Below are positions 16,137-25,946 of a stretch of 64,000 nt of DNA, piece after piece (within the stretch, counting starts at the first letter, position 1; each line of letters opens with the position of its first letter). The stretch is from NCBI GenBank assembly GCA_019637095.1, contig JAHBWG010000020.1, positions 42,524 through 106,523 of the forward strand, in the 5' to 3' direction. Both the position numbers and the translations under genes were made by a program. The notes below the pieces were generated by a model that worked only from the letters and a program-made list of their open reading frames with translations, searched no databases and was not told the origin of the DNA. The stretch is from Sandaracinaceae bacterium. GTDB taxonomy: Bacteria > Myxococcota_A > Polyangia > Polyangiales > Sandaracinaceae.

Positions 16137-18337
16137 TCCTCTTCCTCCTCGCGAGGGGCCGCGGCGACCGGAGACGCCGTCGGCGCGTCCTCGCCGGCCG
16201 CGTGCTCGTCGGCGGCGGCCTCGCGATCGGTCGGCCGCTCCTCTGCGGGCGCGGCCGCGGCGCCACCGCTCGCCGCCGCCTCGGGCGCGCCCTTCGGCGT
16301 CGTCTCGCGGCGCTTGCCCTCGCGGCGCCGCCACGCGAGCCACACCCCGACGAGCAGGAGGGGGATCGGTGCGCCGAAGCTCGTCGCGTAGAACCAGAGC
16401 TCGTCCTCCTCGCGCGTGTGGCGGATCGGGACGTCCTCCTCGGTCTGCGTCGGCCCGAGCACCTGCTCCTCGCCGACGAGCCAGTTCACCGCGTCCATCA
16501 GCACGAAGCCGTTGCCGCGGTTGCCGATGAGCTGGTCGGTGATGAAGTCGCCGTCCGCGATCACGACGGCGCGGCCCTCCTCGCCTCCGTCGACCGGCAC
16601 GGTGATCGCCGCGATCATGTTGAAGCGGCCCTCGGGCTCCTCGGCGCCGCGCTGGAGGTCGCCGTCCGTGTCGAGCCAGAACGTGCCCTCGGTGCGCAGC
16701 GGGAACGTCACCGCCGCGCCGCGCAGCTCGGCGCCCTCGCGCCGCTCGATCGCGCCGCCCCGCAGGAACACCGAGACGACCTGGCTGCGGTAGCGGTTCG
16801 CGAGCGTCACCGTCGGGTGCGCGGTGTACGCGTTCGAGTAGACGGCGAGCCGATCCGCCTCGCCCGTGCGCCGCCGCATGTGGTGCGTGCTCGACGTGAG
16901 CACGCCGCGCGGGATCGAGACGCCGAGCCCGTGGAGCAGCGGGTCGAGCCCGTGGTCGACGTCCGGGTCGACGAACACCAGGAGGCGGCCGCCGCGGCCG
17001 ACGTAGCGTAAGAGGCTCTGCGCCTCCTCGGGCAGGAACGGCGAGCGCGGGCCGATGACCGCGACGGCGCGCGCGTTCTCCGGGACCTCGTTGGCGAGCC
17101 CCTCGGCGACGCCGAGGTTGCGGCTCTGGATGTTGCTGCGCTGGAGCGCGGTGGACAGCTCGCTGAGCCGCTCGCCCTCGGCGTCCCCGTCGGTCGGCGA
17201 CGCGCTGCGCTCGCGGTGCCCGACCGTGAGGTGCAGGTCCCGCGGCCGGGTCGCGAGCCGCGCGAAGTGCTGCTGGAAGCGCGCGTCGAGCGTGCGCAGG
17301 CGGCTGCGCGCGCTCTCGAGCTCGACGCCGACCTCGAACTGCTCGGCCTGCTGCCCCTCGCCGTCGGGGCCGCGCAGGATCATCACGAAGCCGTTGCGCG
17401 AGACGCGGTGCCGCTGCGCGAGCTCGAAGCTGAGCGCGTGGTCCTGGACCTCGACGCTGAGCGCGTCCGAGGCCGCGTCGAGCTCGTCGAAGTACGGACG
17501 AAGCCGCTCGAGCACCTCGTTGACCGGCGGGTAGAACAGGACGACCCGCATCGGCTCGTCGAGCCGCTCGACCATGCGCAGGGTCTGCTCGCCCGGCCGC
17601 GTCGTCTTGAAGTACGAGAGGTCCCGCGTGACGTCGCGCTCCGTCGCCACGTAGCTCATCGACGCGACGAACACGAGCGAGAGCGCGATCGAGAGGCCCG
17701 TGCCCGCGGCGGCGCTCACGCGCCGCAGCTCGATCGCCTCTTCCACCGGCATCACCCGGTAGGCCATCTCCATCGCGAACAGCGCGGCGAGAGAGACCAC
17801 GAGCGTCGCCGGCCAGAGCACGCCGAGGACGCCGCGCATCCGCTCGGCGCCGCTGTCCTCGAAGCCCATCGCCGCGACGCCCGATTCCGTCCCGAGCGCG
17901 TAGAGCGCGAGCGCCGCGAGCACGCCGCCCGTCGCCGCGGCGAGCGCCACCTCGACCTGGCGCTGGTTGCCGCGCGCGCGAGAGAGCGCGTAGCCGCGCC
18001 AGCCGACCGTGGCGGCGAGCGCGAGCAGCGGCAGCGCGCGCCACGCCCAGATCAGCTCGTGCGCCGCGCCGACGATGCGCTCCGACACGTAGAGCAGCCC
18101 GAGCCCGAGCGGCAGGAGGAGCCCGACCCAGAACGAGCGCCGGATCGCCGAGCGCTCCACGTGCCCGCCGCCCTCTTCGTCGGGCACGAGCGCCTCGAGC
18201 GCCCCGAGCGCGACCACGAGCACGAGCGTGAGCGCCGCGAGCCCGAGCCCCTCGTACAGGTACCACACCACCCCGCCCAGGACGGGATAGGCGGCGCCGA
18301 CGGCGAGCCGGCGCTTGGTGCGCGTGCTCATCGCCAT
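16133..18337 (-). CDS. GldG-like ABC transporter auxiliary protein with multi-pass N-terminus
   Basis: A 734-residue protein. Residues about 1-235 hold six or more hydrophobic segments (VLGGVVWYLYEGLGLAALTL, ALPLLALAATVGWRGYA). The large extracytoplasmic GldG domain follows, with RDLSYFKTTRPGEQTLRMV, VVLFYPPVNEVLERLRPYFDE, AVAVIGPRSPFLPEEAQSLL and LLVFVDPDVDHGLDPLL. A last membrane segment lies near 665, followed by an Ala/Glu-rich tail. GldG works with GldA and GldF in gliding of Bacteroidetes; in other bacteria the operon is common but its cargo is unknown. The ATG at 18337 overlaps the permease stop and has GGAGAG upstream; the ATG at 18331 is an alternative. Confidence 0.8.
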   Translation of the reverse strand: MAMSTRTKRRLAVGAAYPVLGGVVWYLYEGLGLAALTLVLVVALGALEALVPDEEGGGHVERSAIRRSFWVGLLLPLGLGLLYVSERIVGAAHELIWAWRALPLLALAATVGWRGYALSRARGNQRQVEVALAAATGGVLAALALYALGTESGVAAMGFEDSGAERMRGVLGVLWPATLVVSLAALFAMEMAYRVMPVEEAIELRRVSAAAGTGLSIALSLVFVASMSYVATERDVTRDLSYFKTTRPGEQTLRMVERLDEPMRVVLFYPPVNEVLERLRPYFDELDAASDALSVEVQDHALSFELAQRHRVSRNGFVMILRGPDGEGQQAEQFEVGVELESARSRLRTLDARFQQHFARLATRPRDLHLTVGHRERSASPTDGDAEGERLSELSTALQRSNIQSRNLGVAEGLANEVPENARAVAVIGPRSPFLPEEAQSLLRYVGRGGRLLVFVDPDVDHGLDPLLHGLGVSIPRGVLTSSTHHMRRRTGEADRLAVYSNAYTAHPTVTLANRYRSQVVSVFLRGGAIERREGAELRGAAVTFPLRTEGTFWLDTDGDLQRGAEEPEGRFNMIAAITVPVDGGEEGRAVVIADGDFITDQLIGNRGNGFVLMDAVNWLVGEEQVLGPTQTEEDVPIRHTREEDELWFYATSFGAPIPLLLVGVWLAWRRREGKRRETTPKGAPEAAASGGAAAAPAEERPTDREAAADEHAAGEDAPTASPVAAAPREEEEE

Positions 18338-19049
18338 CGCTGGCTCTCCAGGACCTTCGTCGCCGCGAGGAGCGAGAGGTAGATGACGCCCGCGTAGAAC
18401 ACCACGTCGCTGAGCTGGAAGAGCCCGCGCTGGAACTGGGCGTAGTGCTTGGTGTGGAGCGCGACGTACGAGAGCAGCTCCCGCATCGGCGGATCGGCGA
18501 TCTGCCCGAGCGGCCAGCAGAGCTCGAGCAAGCCCACGAAGAGCGCGCTGAGGATCACCGCGAAGAACGGGTTCTTCGTGAGCGAGGAGGCGAACGTCCC
18601 GATCGCGAGCGTGCTCGCGCCGAGCAGGAGCATCCCGAGATACCCGGAGGCGATGTGCCCGACCGAGACGCGCCCGTTGATGAAGATCAGCGCGGGCAGG
18701 TACGCCGACGCGAGCGTCACCAGGCTCAGGAACGAGAGCGCCGAGAGGTACTTGCCGAGCACGATCTCGCCCTCGCGGATCGGCGAGGTGAACAGCAGGA
18801 CGTCGGTCCCCGTCCAGCGCTCCTCGGCGAGCAGGCGCATGGAGAAGAGGATCCCGCCGAGCATCGTCACGATGCCGCCCCAGTAGAGGAAGATGCGCAG
18901 GACGTCCGCGCTGAGCTGCTCCTGGTCCGAGATCGCGAACGCGTTGAAGAGCAGGCCGTGCAGGAGGAGGATCGCGGCGGCGATGAAGTACCCGCTCGGC
19001 CGCTTGAGGTAGCTGCCGAGCTCGCGCCGCACGATGAGGAGCACGTTGC

Positions 19050-19053
<4 letters not shown>
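18328..19053 (-). CDS. ABC-2 type permease, GldF-like
   Basis: A 241-residue membrane protein with about six helices. It begins MSNVLLIVRRELGSYLKRPSGYF, which is characteristic of GldF-type ABC-2 permeases that carry a cytoplasmic RRELxxYxxxP motif. Later blocks are RLLAEERWTGTDVLLFTSP, VLGKYLSALSFLSLVTLA and GTFASSLTKNPFFAV. It forms the membrane channel with the ATPase encoded just upstream; its GTG start overlaps that gene's TGA (GTGA). The next gene, GldG-like, overlaps its stop, so the four genes form one tightly coupled operon. Confidence 0.85.
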
Positions 19054-20042
<989 letters not shown>

Positions 20043-20071
20043 CCCGACGGTCGCGTTCCATAAACATCGGG

Positions 20072-20077
20072 TACCCT
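20072..20077 (+). promoter_or_regulatory. Putative -10 box (TACCCT)
   Basis: TACCCT lies 12 bases before the ATG at 20090 in the divergent intergenic region, and no ribosome binding site follows it. Confidence 0.3.
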
Positions 20078-20089
20078 CGCGTCAACCGG

Positions 20090-20920
20090 ATGAAGCGCAT
20101 TGGTTGGGCGGCGCTCGCCGTCGTGTGGCTCGCCGCGGGCTCCGCGCGCGCCTACCTGATCGATCTCAACGACGCGCGCGTGACCGACCCGGGGCGCATG
20201 GAGATCGAGTTCCAGCCGGCGGGCTACTACATGACGCTGCTCGGCGAGGAGGAGCGATACCTCATCGCCCCGTCGATGCAGTGGTCGATCGGCCTCGCGA
20301 CGGACTGGGACCTCCTGCACCTCACGCGCGGCTACGTGCGGCTCGACGACGCCGACGAGCCGCCCTACTCCATCCAGGAGCACTTCGTCGCGGTGCGCCG
20401 GATGCTCGTGAACGGCGCCTACAACGACGACGAGCTCGAGGGCCCCTCGCTCGCGCTCCAGATCGGCGTGTACATCCCGGGCGCCCTCGGGCCCGACAAC
20501 TTCGGTTCCTCGGTGGCGATCCTCTTCGGCTGGGGCACCGACGCGGGCTCGTTCCACGCGAACGTGTGGCTCACGTACACGCAGTACGAGACGATCGACG
20601 TGTTCTCGACCGTGATGTACGAGGGCCCGCCCGACTGGCCGCTGCGCCCGACCGCCGAGCTCTACCTCGACGTCGACGACGGGCAGCCGTACGCGAGCGG
20701 CCTGGTCGGCGCGCTCCTCGACATCACCGACGACTTCCTCCTGCAGGCCGGCGTGCGCGTCGGCGGCTGGGAGGACTACGCAGACCTCGAGATCCGCCTC
20801 TCGAGCTTCATCGGCTGGGACCCGGCGCCAGGCTCGCGCGCGAGCGATCCCGGCGACGAGGCCCGCGCTCGGCCCGCGCCCCCGACGCTGGCGCGAGCCC
20901 GCCTGGCCATGCGCCGGTGA
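20090..20920 (+). CDS. Exported protein, probably a small outer-membrane beta-barrel
   Basis: A 276-residue protein with a signal peptide (MKRIGWAALAVVWLAAGSAR, cleavage after ARA). The mature part has alternating hydrophobic and polar strands with many aromatics (MEIEFQPAGYYMTLLGEEE, LALQIGVYIPGALGPDN, HANVWLTYTQYETIDVF), as expected of an outer-membrane barrel of 8 to 12 strands. There is no enzyme motif. The last 35 residues are Pro/Ala/Arg-rich. It is divergent from the Gld-type ABC operon, and I infer no functional link. The family is not recognised. Confidence 0.7.
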   Translation: MKRIGWAALAVVWLAAGSARAYLIDLNDARVTDPGRMEIEFQPAGYYMTLLGEEERYLIAPSMQWSIGLATDWDLLHLTRGYVRLDDADEPPYSIQEHFVAVRRMLVNGAYNDDELEGPSLALQIGVYIPGALGPDNFGSSVAILFGWGTDAGSFHANVWLTYTQYETIDVFSTVMYEGPPDWPLRPTAELYLDVDDGQPYASGLVGALLDITDDFLLQAGVRVGGWEDYADLEIRLSSFIGWDPAPGSRASDPGDEARARPAPPTLARARLAMRR

Positions 20921-20941
20921 GGGTCTGCGACCTACGCCGAG

Positions 20942-20975
20942 CGTCCTGGCGACCTCGCGCCTTCGCGCGAGATCT
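20942..20975 (+). repeat. TCCTGGCGACCTCGCGCC-type short intergenic repeat
   Basis: Repeating TCnnGGCGA / CTTCGCGCGAGA units like those at 11136, 27055 and 52793. It lies between two plus-strand genes. Confidence 0.4.
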
Positions 20976-21024
20976 CCTCCGCGCCGGCGCACAGAGACGA
21001 GCGCGCGCACGGGGGCGCGTTTGC

Positions 21025-21030
21025 TAGAGT
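21025..21030 (+). promoter_or_regulatory. Putative -10 box (TAGAGT), leaderless start
   Basis: TAGAGT ends six bases before the ATG of the pruA-like gene at 21037, and there is no Shine-Dalgarno between them. Confidence 0.4.
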
Positions 21031-21036
21031 CGCGGC

Positions 21037-22647
21037 ATGGCCCAGGTCCCCACCCCCGTGAACGAGCCGGTCGGGCAGTACGCGCCGGGCTCCCGAGAGC
21101 GCGCGTCGCTGAAGGCGGCGCTCGACGCCGTCGCGCGCGAGCGCGTCGAGATCCCCGCGATGATCGGCGGCGAGGCGGTGCGCGCGGGCCGCGCGATGGA
21201 CGTCGTGATGCCGCACGCGCACGCGCACGTCCTCGCGACGGCGCACGCGGCGCGGCCCGAGGACGTCGGGCGCGCGATCGAGCGCGCGGTCGAGGCGCGG
21301 CGCGAGTGGTCCCGGACGCGGTTCGAGGATCGCGCGGCGGTGTTCCTGCGCGCCGCCGAGCTCTTGACGACGACGTGGCGCGACCGCGTCAACGCCGCTT
21401 GCATGCTCGGACAGAGCAAGACGTGCTTCCAGTCCGAGATCGACGCGGTGTGCGAGCTCGCGGACTTCTGGCGCTTCAACGTGGCGTTCGCCGAGCGCAT
21501 CTACGCGGAGCAGCCGATCAGCCCGCGCGGCCAGTGGAACCGCCTCGACCACCGCCCGCTCGAGGGGTTCGTGCTCGCGATCACGCCGTTCAACTTCCTG
21601 TCGATCGCGGCGAACCTCCCGACCGCCCCGCTCCTGATGGGCAACGTCGTCGTCTGGAAGCCGGCCACGACGTCGCTGCGCGGCGCGTGGGAGGTGCTCG
21701 CGCTGCTCCGCGCGGCGGGGCTCCCCGACGGAGTGCTCTCGATGGTCCCCGGCGCGGGGGCCGAGCAGGCGGAGGTCGCGCTCGACAGCGAGCACCTCGC
21801 CGGCGTCCACTTCACCGGCAGCACGGGCACGTTCAAGGCCCTCTGGCGCGGGATCAGCGCGCGGCTCGATCGCTACCGCACCTTCCCGCGCCTGGTGGGC
21901 GAGACCGGCGGCAAGGACTTCGTCATCGCGCACGAGAGCGCGGACCCGGACGCGGTCGCCACGGCGCTCGTGCGCGGCGCGTTCGAGTACCAGGGGCAGA
22001 AGTGCTCCGCCGCGAGCCGCGCCTACGTGCCGGCGTCGATGTGGCCGCGGGTGAAGGAGCGCGTCGCGGCGGACCTCGCGTCGGCGCGCTTCGGCGACGT
22101 GCGCGACTTCACCTGCTTCGGCGGCGCGGTGATCGATCGGCGCGCCTTCGACAAGATCCGCGGCTACGTCGAGCTCGGGCGCGCGACGGCCACGCTCGTC
22201 GCGGGCGGCGGCTGCGACGACGCGGTCGGCTTCTTCATCGAGCCCACGGTGCTCGAGGTGGCCGACCCGCGGCACCGGCTGATGGAGGAGGAGATCTTCG
22301 GCCCCGTGCTCGCCGTCTACCCGTACGCGGAGCGCTTCGAGGACGTCCTCGCGCTCGCCGACGCGACGAGCCCGTACGCGCTCACCGGCGCGGTCTTCGC
22401 GCGCGACCGCGCCGCCGTGCGCGCCGCCGAGGACGCGCTCCGCGACGCGGCCGGCAACTTCTACGTCAACGACAAGCCGACCGGCGCCGTCGTGGGGCAG
22501 CAGCCGTTCGGCGGCGCCCGCCAGAGCGGCACCAACGACAAGGCGGGGATGTACCTGAACCTCCTGCGCTGGGTCAGCCCGCGCGCGATCAAGGAGACGT
22601 TCGCCCCGTCGACCGACTACCGCTACCCGTTCATGGACGAGCCGTAG
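21037..22647 (+). CDS. pruA: L-glutamate gamma-semialdehyde dehydrogenase
   Basis: A 536-residue aldehyde dehydrogenase of the delta-1-pyrroline-5-carboxylate dehydrogenase type, the second step of proline breakdown to glutamate (NAD-dependent). The NAD-binding part has FVLAITPFNFLSIAANLP and VHFTGSTGTFKALWRG. The catalytic base Glu is in RLVGETGGKDFVIAH and the nucleophile Cys in FEYQGQKCSAASRAYVP. The C-terminal YVNDKPTGAVVGQQPFGGAR block is also diagnostic. The length is that of the monofunctional enzyme. No proline dehydrogenase gene is nearby, so the pathway is split in this genome. A TAnnnT box six bases upstream suggests a leaderless transcript. Confidence 0.95.
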   Translation: MAQVPTPVNEPVGQYAPGSRERASLKAALDAVARERVEIPAMIGGEAVRAGRAMDVVMPHAHAHVLATAHAARPEDVGRAIERAVEARREWSRTRFEDRAAVFLRAAELLTTTWRDRVNAACMLGQSKTCFQSEIDAVCELADFWRFNVAFAERIYAEQPISPRGQWNRLDHRPLEGFVLAITPFNFLSIAANLPTAPLLMGNVVVWKPATTSLRGAWEVLALLRAAGLPDGVLSMVPGAGAEQAEVALDSEHLAGVHFTGSTGTFKALWRGISARLDRYRTFPRLVGETGGKDFVIAHESADPDAVATALVRGAFEYQGQKCSAASRAYVPASMWPRVKERVAADLASARFGDVRDFTCFGGAVIDRRAFDKIRGYVELGRATATLVAGGGCDDAVGFFIEPTVLEVADPRHRLMEEEIFGPVLAVYPYAERFEDVLALADATSPYALTGAVFARDRAAVRAAEDALRDAAGNFYVNDKPTGAVVGQQPFGGARQSGTNDKAGMYLNLLRWVSPRAIKETFAPSTDYRYPFMDEP

Positions 22648-22670
22648 CGCCCGCACGAGAGCGAGCCACG

Positions 22671-24716
22671 TTGCCCCGTCACCGGCGCCTGGTCGTCTGC
22701 CGCGGGACGCCGGCCGAGACGGCGGCCGACGCCGCGCGCCGGCTCGCGGAGCTCGGCACGACCGACGCGCTCTGGGTGGGCGACGACCCGCCGCCGCCCC
22801 TCGCCGCGACGCCGCCGCCCGCGGTGCGGCGGCTGCTCGGGCGCGCGTTCACCGCGGTGGTGCTCGACCTCCACGGCGGGCTCGACGCGGATCTCCTCGG
22901 CCAGGCCCACGGCCTCGTCTGGGGCGGCGGCGCGCTCGTGCTGCGGATGCCGCCGCGCGACACCGAGCCGCCGCGCGACACCGAGCCGCCGCGCGACACC
23001 GAGCCACCACGCGACCCGCGCCTCGCCGTCGCGCCGTACGACCTGCGGGCCGTCGGCCACCGCGCGTGGGATCGGCTCGAGGCGCGGCTCGACGCCGTGG
23101 CGAGCCGCGGGCCGCTCGCGCCGGCCGCGATCGAGGCGCCGCGCGGCACCGAGGCGCAAGCCCAGGCGGTGGCGCGGCTCGCGGCGCGCCTGCGCGAGCC
23201 GACCCCGAGCGCCACCGTGCTGCTCGCCGACCGCGGGCGCGGAAAGTCGAGCGCGCTGGGTCTCGCGCTCGCCGAGGTCCTGCGCGCCGCCCCGCACGCG
23301 AAGGTCGCGGTGAGCGCCGGGTCCCCGGAGTCGGTCGCGGAGCTCCTGCGCTTCGCGCCGCCGGGGCTCCGGTTCACGCCCCTCGAGGCGCTGTGGACCC
23401 CGGCCGATCCGCCGTACGACGTGATCGTGATCGACGAGGCGGCGCAGCTCGCGGTGCCCGCGCTGCGGCGCGTCGCGCTCGCCCACCCGCGCGCGCGCTT
23501 CGCGTTCGCGACCACCGCGCGCGGCTACGAGGGGACCGGGCGCGGGTTCGTCCTGCGCTTCCTCGCGTGGCTCGCCGAGCACGCGCCGTCGATCGAGCGG
23601 CTGGCGCTGAGCGCGCCGATCCGCTGGGACGAGGACGACCCGCTCGAGCGTCTCGTGCACGACGTCTTGCTCCTCGACGCCGCCCCCGGCCCCGCGCGCG
23701 GCGCGGGCGCGCGGCGCGTCGAGGCGATCGATCGCGACGCGCTCGCCGCCGACGAAGCGCGGCTCGCCGCGCTCTTCGGCCTGCTCGTGCACGCGCACTA
23801 CCGCACGACGCCGTCCGACCTCGCGCGCCTGCTCGACGCACCGAACCTCGAGGCCCACGCGCTCCTCGAGGGCGACGCGGTCCTCGCCGCGACGCTCGTC
23901 GCGCGCGAGGGAGGCCTCGACGCGCGGCTCGTCGAGGACGTCTACCGCGGGCGCATCCGCCTGCGGGGGCACGCGCTCGCCGACACGCTCGTGTCGCACT
24001 CGGGGCGCCGCGACGCCGGCGCGATGGCGATGATCCGCTCCGTTCGCATCGCGACGCACCCCGACCGACGCGACGAGGGCCTCGCGAGCGCGCTCGTCGA
24101 GCACGTGCACGCGCGCTACGCGCCCGAGCTCTTCGGCACGCTCTTCGGCGCGACCCCGGCGCTGCTGCGCTTCCGCCGGCGCCTGGGCTACGTGCTCGTG
24201 CGCGTCGGGAGCGCGCGCGGCGTGCGCACCGGCGAGCCGTCGGCGGTGATGGTGCGCCCCGTCGGCGCCGCGGCGCGCGCGATGGTCGGCGCCCTCGCGG
24301 CGACGCTCGCGCGCGACCTCGAGGCCCAGCTCGCGATGATGCGAGACGAGCTGCCCCTCGACCCTGGGCTGCGCGCGGCGCTCTTCGAGGACCTCCCGCC
24401 GCCCGCGCCGCTCACGGGCGAGGCGATGCGCGAGGCGATCACCGGGTACGCGTTCGGCCCGCGCCCGCTCGAGGCGAGCGCCCTCGCCATCGGCGCGTGG
24501 ATCGACGCGCACCGCGGCGCGCTCGGGAGGCTCGACGCGAGCAGCCGCGCGCTCGTCGAGGCGCGCGCCCTCGCCCGCCGGCCGTGGGCCGAGGCGGCGC
24601 GCGACGCCGGCCTCCCGAGCGTCCCCGCCGCCATGCGCGCCCTGCGCCGCGCCGTGCGCGCGCTCGCCGCCGCGGTCGACCCGTCGCTCGATCCCGACAC
24701 CACCGATGAGCCTTGA
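22671..24716 (+). CDS. tmcA: tRNA(Met) cytidine acetyltransferase
   Basis: A 681-residue TmcA-like enzyme, close to the 671 residues of the E. coli protein. It acetylates the wobble cytidine (C34) of elongator tRNA-Met using ATP and acetyl-CoA. The helicase-like domain has Walker A LLADRGRGKSSALG (about 183-196) and Walker B VIVIDEAAQLAVP. The GNAT domain follows (IRSVRIATHPDRRDEGLASA, GATPALLRFRRRLGYVLVRV), and then a C-terminal tRNA-binding tail. The TTG at 22671 is the only good start after pruA, since MPRHRRLVVCRGTP looks like a real N-terminus; no strong ribosome binding site is visible. Odd feature: an in-frame 18-base tandem repeat encoding PPRDTE sits before the helicase domain. Confidence 0.85.
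   Translation: MPRHRRLVVCRGTPAETAADAARRLAELGTTDALWVGDDPPPPLAATPPPAVRRLLGRAFTAVVLDLHGGLDADLLGQAHGLVWGGGALVLRMPPRDTEPPRDTEPPRDTEPPRDPRLAVAPYDLRAVGHRAWDRLEARLDAVASRGPLAPAAIEAPRGTEAQAQAVARLAARLREPTPSATVLLADRGRGKSSALGLALAEVLRAAPHAKVAVSAGSPESVAELLRFAPPGLRFTPLEALWTPADPPYDVIVIDEAAQLAVPALRRVALAHPRARFAFATTARGYEGTGRGFVLRFLAWLAEHAPSIERLALSAPIRWDEDDPLERLVHDVLLLDAAPGPARGAGARRVEAIDRDALAADEARLAALFGLLVHAHYRTTPSDLARLLDAPNLEAHALLEGDAVLAATLVAREGGLDARLVEDVYRGRIRLRGHALADTLVSHSGRRDAGAMAMIRSVRIATHPDRRDEGLASALVEHVHARYAPELFGTLFGATPALLRFRRRLGYVLVRVGSARGVRTGEPSAVMVRPVGAAARAMVGALAATLARDLEAQLAMMRDELPLDPGLRAALFEDLPPPAPLTGEAMREAITGYAFGPRPLEASALAIGAWIDAHRGALGRLDASSRALVEARALARRPWAEAARDAGLPSVPAAMRALRRAVRALAAAVDPSLDPDTTDEP
22950..23021 (+). 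repeat. 18-base minisatellite inside tmcA
   Basis: The unit CCGCCGCGCGACACCGAG is present three times without change (22950, 22968 and 22986), followed by a degenerate fourth copy. Each unit encodes PPRDTE, so changes in copy number keep the frame. It lies in a linker before the helicase-like domain. Confidence 0.9.
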
Positions 24717-25402
24717 GATGCGGCGACGCGTTGGCGATGCTCCGCAGCTCGGGGTGCGCGGGCGCGCGCACGTGGTCCCGTGTGTGGGATGGGCTCACGC
24801 TTCTGCACGAGGTCGAGGGCGAGGCGACGACGAGCTGGATCTGGCTCGATGGCGAGCTCGTCGGCACGCTGCAGGGCGGCCGGCGCCACGCGGTGCTGAC
24901 GGACCCGATCGGCGTCGTCTCGCAGGTCGTCGGCGAGGACGGATCGCTGAGCTGGCGCGGCGGCGTGGACTGCTTCGGCGCGGGGTGGCGCGAGCTCGAG
25001 CAGGTGCGCCAACCGTGGCGCTTCCCGGGGCACCTCGAGGACGAAGACACCGGGCTCGCGATGTCGCTCTGGCGCGCCTTCGACCCGGAGGCCGCGCAGT
25101 ACCTCAGCCCCTGCCCGCTCGGGATCGCCGCGGGGATCCGCCCCTACGCCTACGTGCGCGACCCGCTCAGCGAGACCTCACCGCTGGGCCTCGGTCCCGG
25201 CCTCGATCCGTACTACGGGCCGGAGCTGCGGGCGTGCGGCGAGGCGCTGCACGTCGCGCTCGCGCTCGACGCGCTCGACCGCCGCGACGGCGCCGCGGGC
25301 CCGCGCGCGCGGTTCGAGCCGCAGGCGCTGCTGCCCGATCCCCTCGACCTCGAGTGGGGCGCGTGGTCGCGCCATCACCCGGCGCGAGCGCTCGACCGCT
25401 GA
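24713..25402 (+). CDS. Orphan RHS-core fragment
   Basis: A protein of up to 229 residues. Its middle matches the RHS repeat-associated core: WLDGELVGTLQGGRRHAVL, DPIGVVSQVVGEDGSLSWRG, RFPGHLEDEDTGL and YLSPCPLGIAAGIRPYAYV. Full RHS proteins exceed 1000 residues and form shells around a C-terminal toxin. This is only the last part of such a protein, without the YD-repeat shell, followed by a unique 75-residue tip. The TTG at 24713 overlaps the tmcA stop; the ATG at 24737 is an alternative. It could be a displaced RHS tip, as seen in arrays of orphan toxin cassettes, or simply a remnant. No immunity gene is obvious downstream. Confidence 0.6.
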   Translation: MRCGDALAMLRSSGCAGARTWSRVWDGLTLLHEVEGEATTSWIWLDGELVGTLQGGRRHAVLTDPIGVVSQVVGEDGSLSWRGGVDCFGAGWRELEQVRQPWRFPGHLEDEDTGLAMSLWRAFDPEAAQYLSPCPLGIAAGIRPYAYVRDPLSETSPLGLGPGLDPYYGPELRACGEALHVALALDALDRRDGAAGPRARFEPQALLPDPLDLEWGAWSRHHPARALDR

Positions 25403-25422
25403 CGGCCGGCGCTCGCGCCGCA

Positions 25423-25440
25423 CGGGCTCCACGTCGCGAC
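25423..25440. repeat. 18-base sequence shared with 41082-41099
   Basis: CGGGCTCCACGT(C/G)GCGAC occurs here, between convergent genes, and again at 41082-41099 with one mismatch. Both sites are intergenic and lie near 3' ends of genes. Confidence 0.4.
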
Positions 25441-25442
25441 GG

Positions 25443-25931
25443 TCACCCCGGCGCGTCGCAGCCTCCGTCCGGGTCGCACACCCACCCCTCGGGGCAAGGG
25501 TGCTCGGCGTCGCAGTCGAGGTAGCAGATGCCGAGGACCTCGTCGTCGGCGGTGCGGACGCGGAAGCAGCGGTGTCCGCGCGGGCAGCCGCCGGTCGAGA
25601 CGTAGTCGTCGGCGACCGCGCAGCCCGTCATGCACATGTTCTCGCCGGCGCGCGGGACGACGCAGACCGCGCGAGGCCCGCAGGTCCCTCGCGGCATGAC
25701 GGGATCGGGCCGCTCGCAGGCTCCGCCGACCTCGTTCGGTGCCGGGGTCGCGAACCCACCGTTGCACCCCACCGTCCTGATCGCGTTCGACGCCTGCGCC
25801 ACGCAAGGATCCGGGGCGGTGGACGCGTCGCGGTCCTCCGAGGAGCCCGCGTCGCCACGGCGGATGCCACCGTCGCAGCCTGCCACGATGGTCGAACAAG
25901 CAAGGAACGTTGCCAAGTGCGGTGCTCGCAT
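25443..25931 (-). CDS. Cys-rich lipoprotein
   Basis: A 162-residue protein with a short lipoprotein signal (ATFLACSTIVAGC, lipobox VAGC at about residue 19). The mature part has 14 or so cysteines in pairs (PRGTCGPRAVCVVP, NMCMTGCAVADDY, CYLDCDAEHPCPEGWVCD), suggesting a small disulfide-stabilised extracytoplasmic domain. Such lipoproteins are frequent in Myxococcota and have no known function. A good Shine-Dalgarno (GAGGAGG) precedes the ATG. Its stop lies 40 bases from the convergent RHS-core gene. Confidence 0.75.
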   Translation of the reverse strand: MRAPHLATFLACSTIVAGCDGGIRRGDAGSSEDRDASTAPDPCVAQASNAIRTVGCNGGFATPAPNEVGGACERPDPVMPRGTCGPRAVCVVPRAGENMCMTGCAVADDYVSTGGCPRGHRCFRVRTADDEVLGICYLDCDAEHPCPEGWVCDPDGGCDAPG

Positions 25932-25946
25932 CGTACGCCTCCTCGC

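Noticed and set aside
24713..25402. Full RHS toxin with immunity gene
   Set aside because: Only the terminal core is present, the tip has no toxin motif, and the following gene is on the other strand and encodes a lipoprotein.
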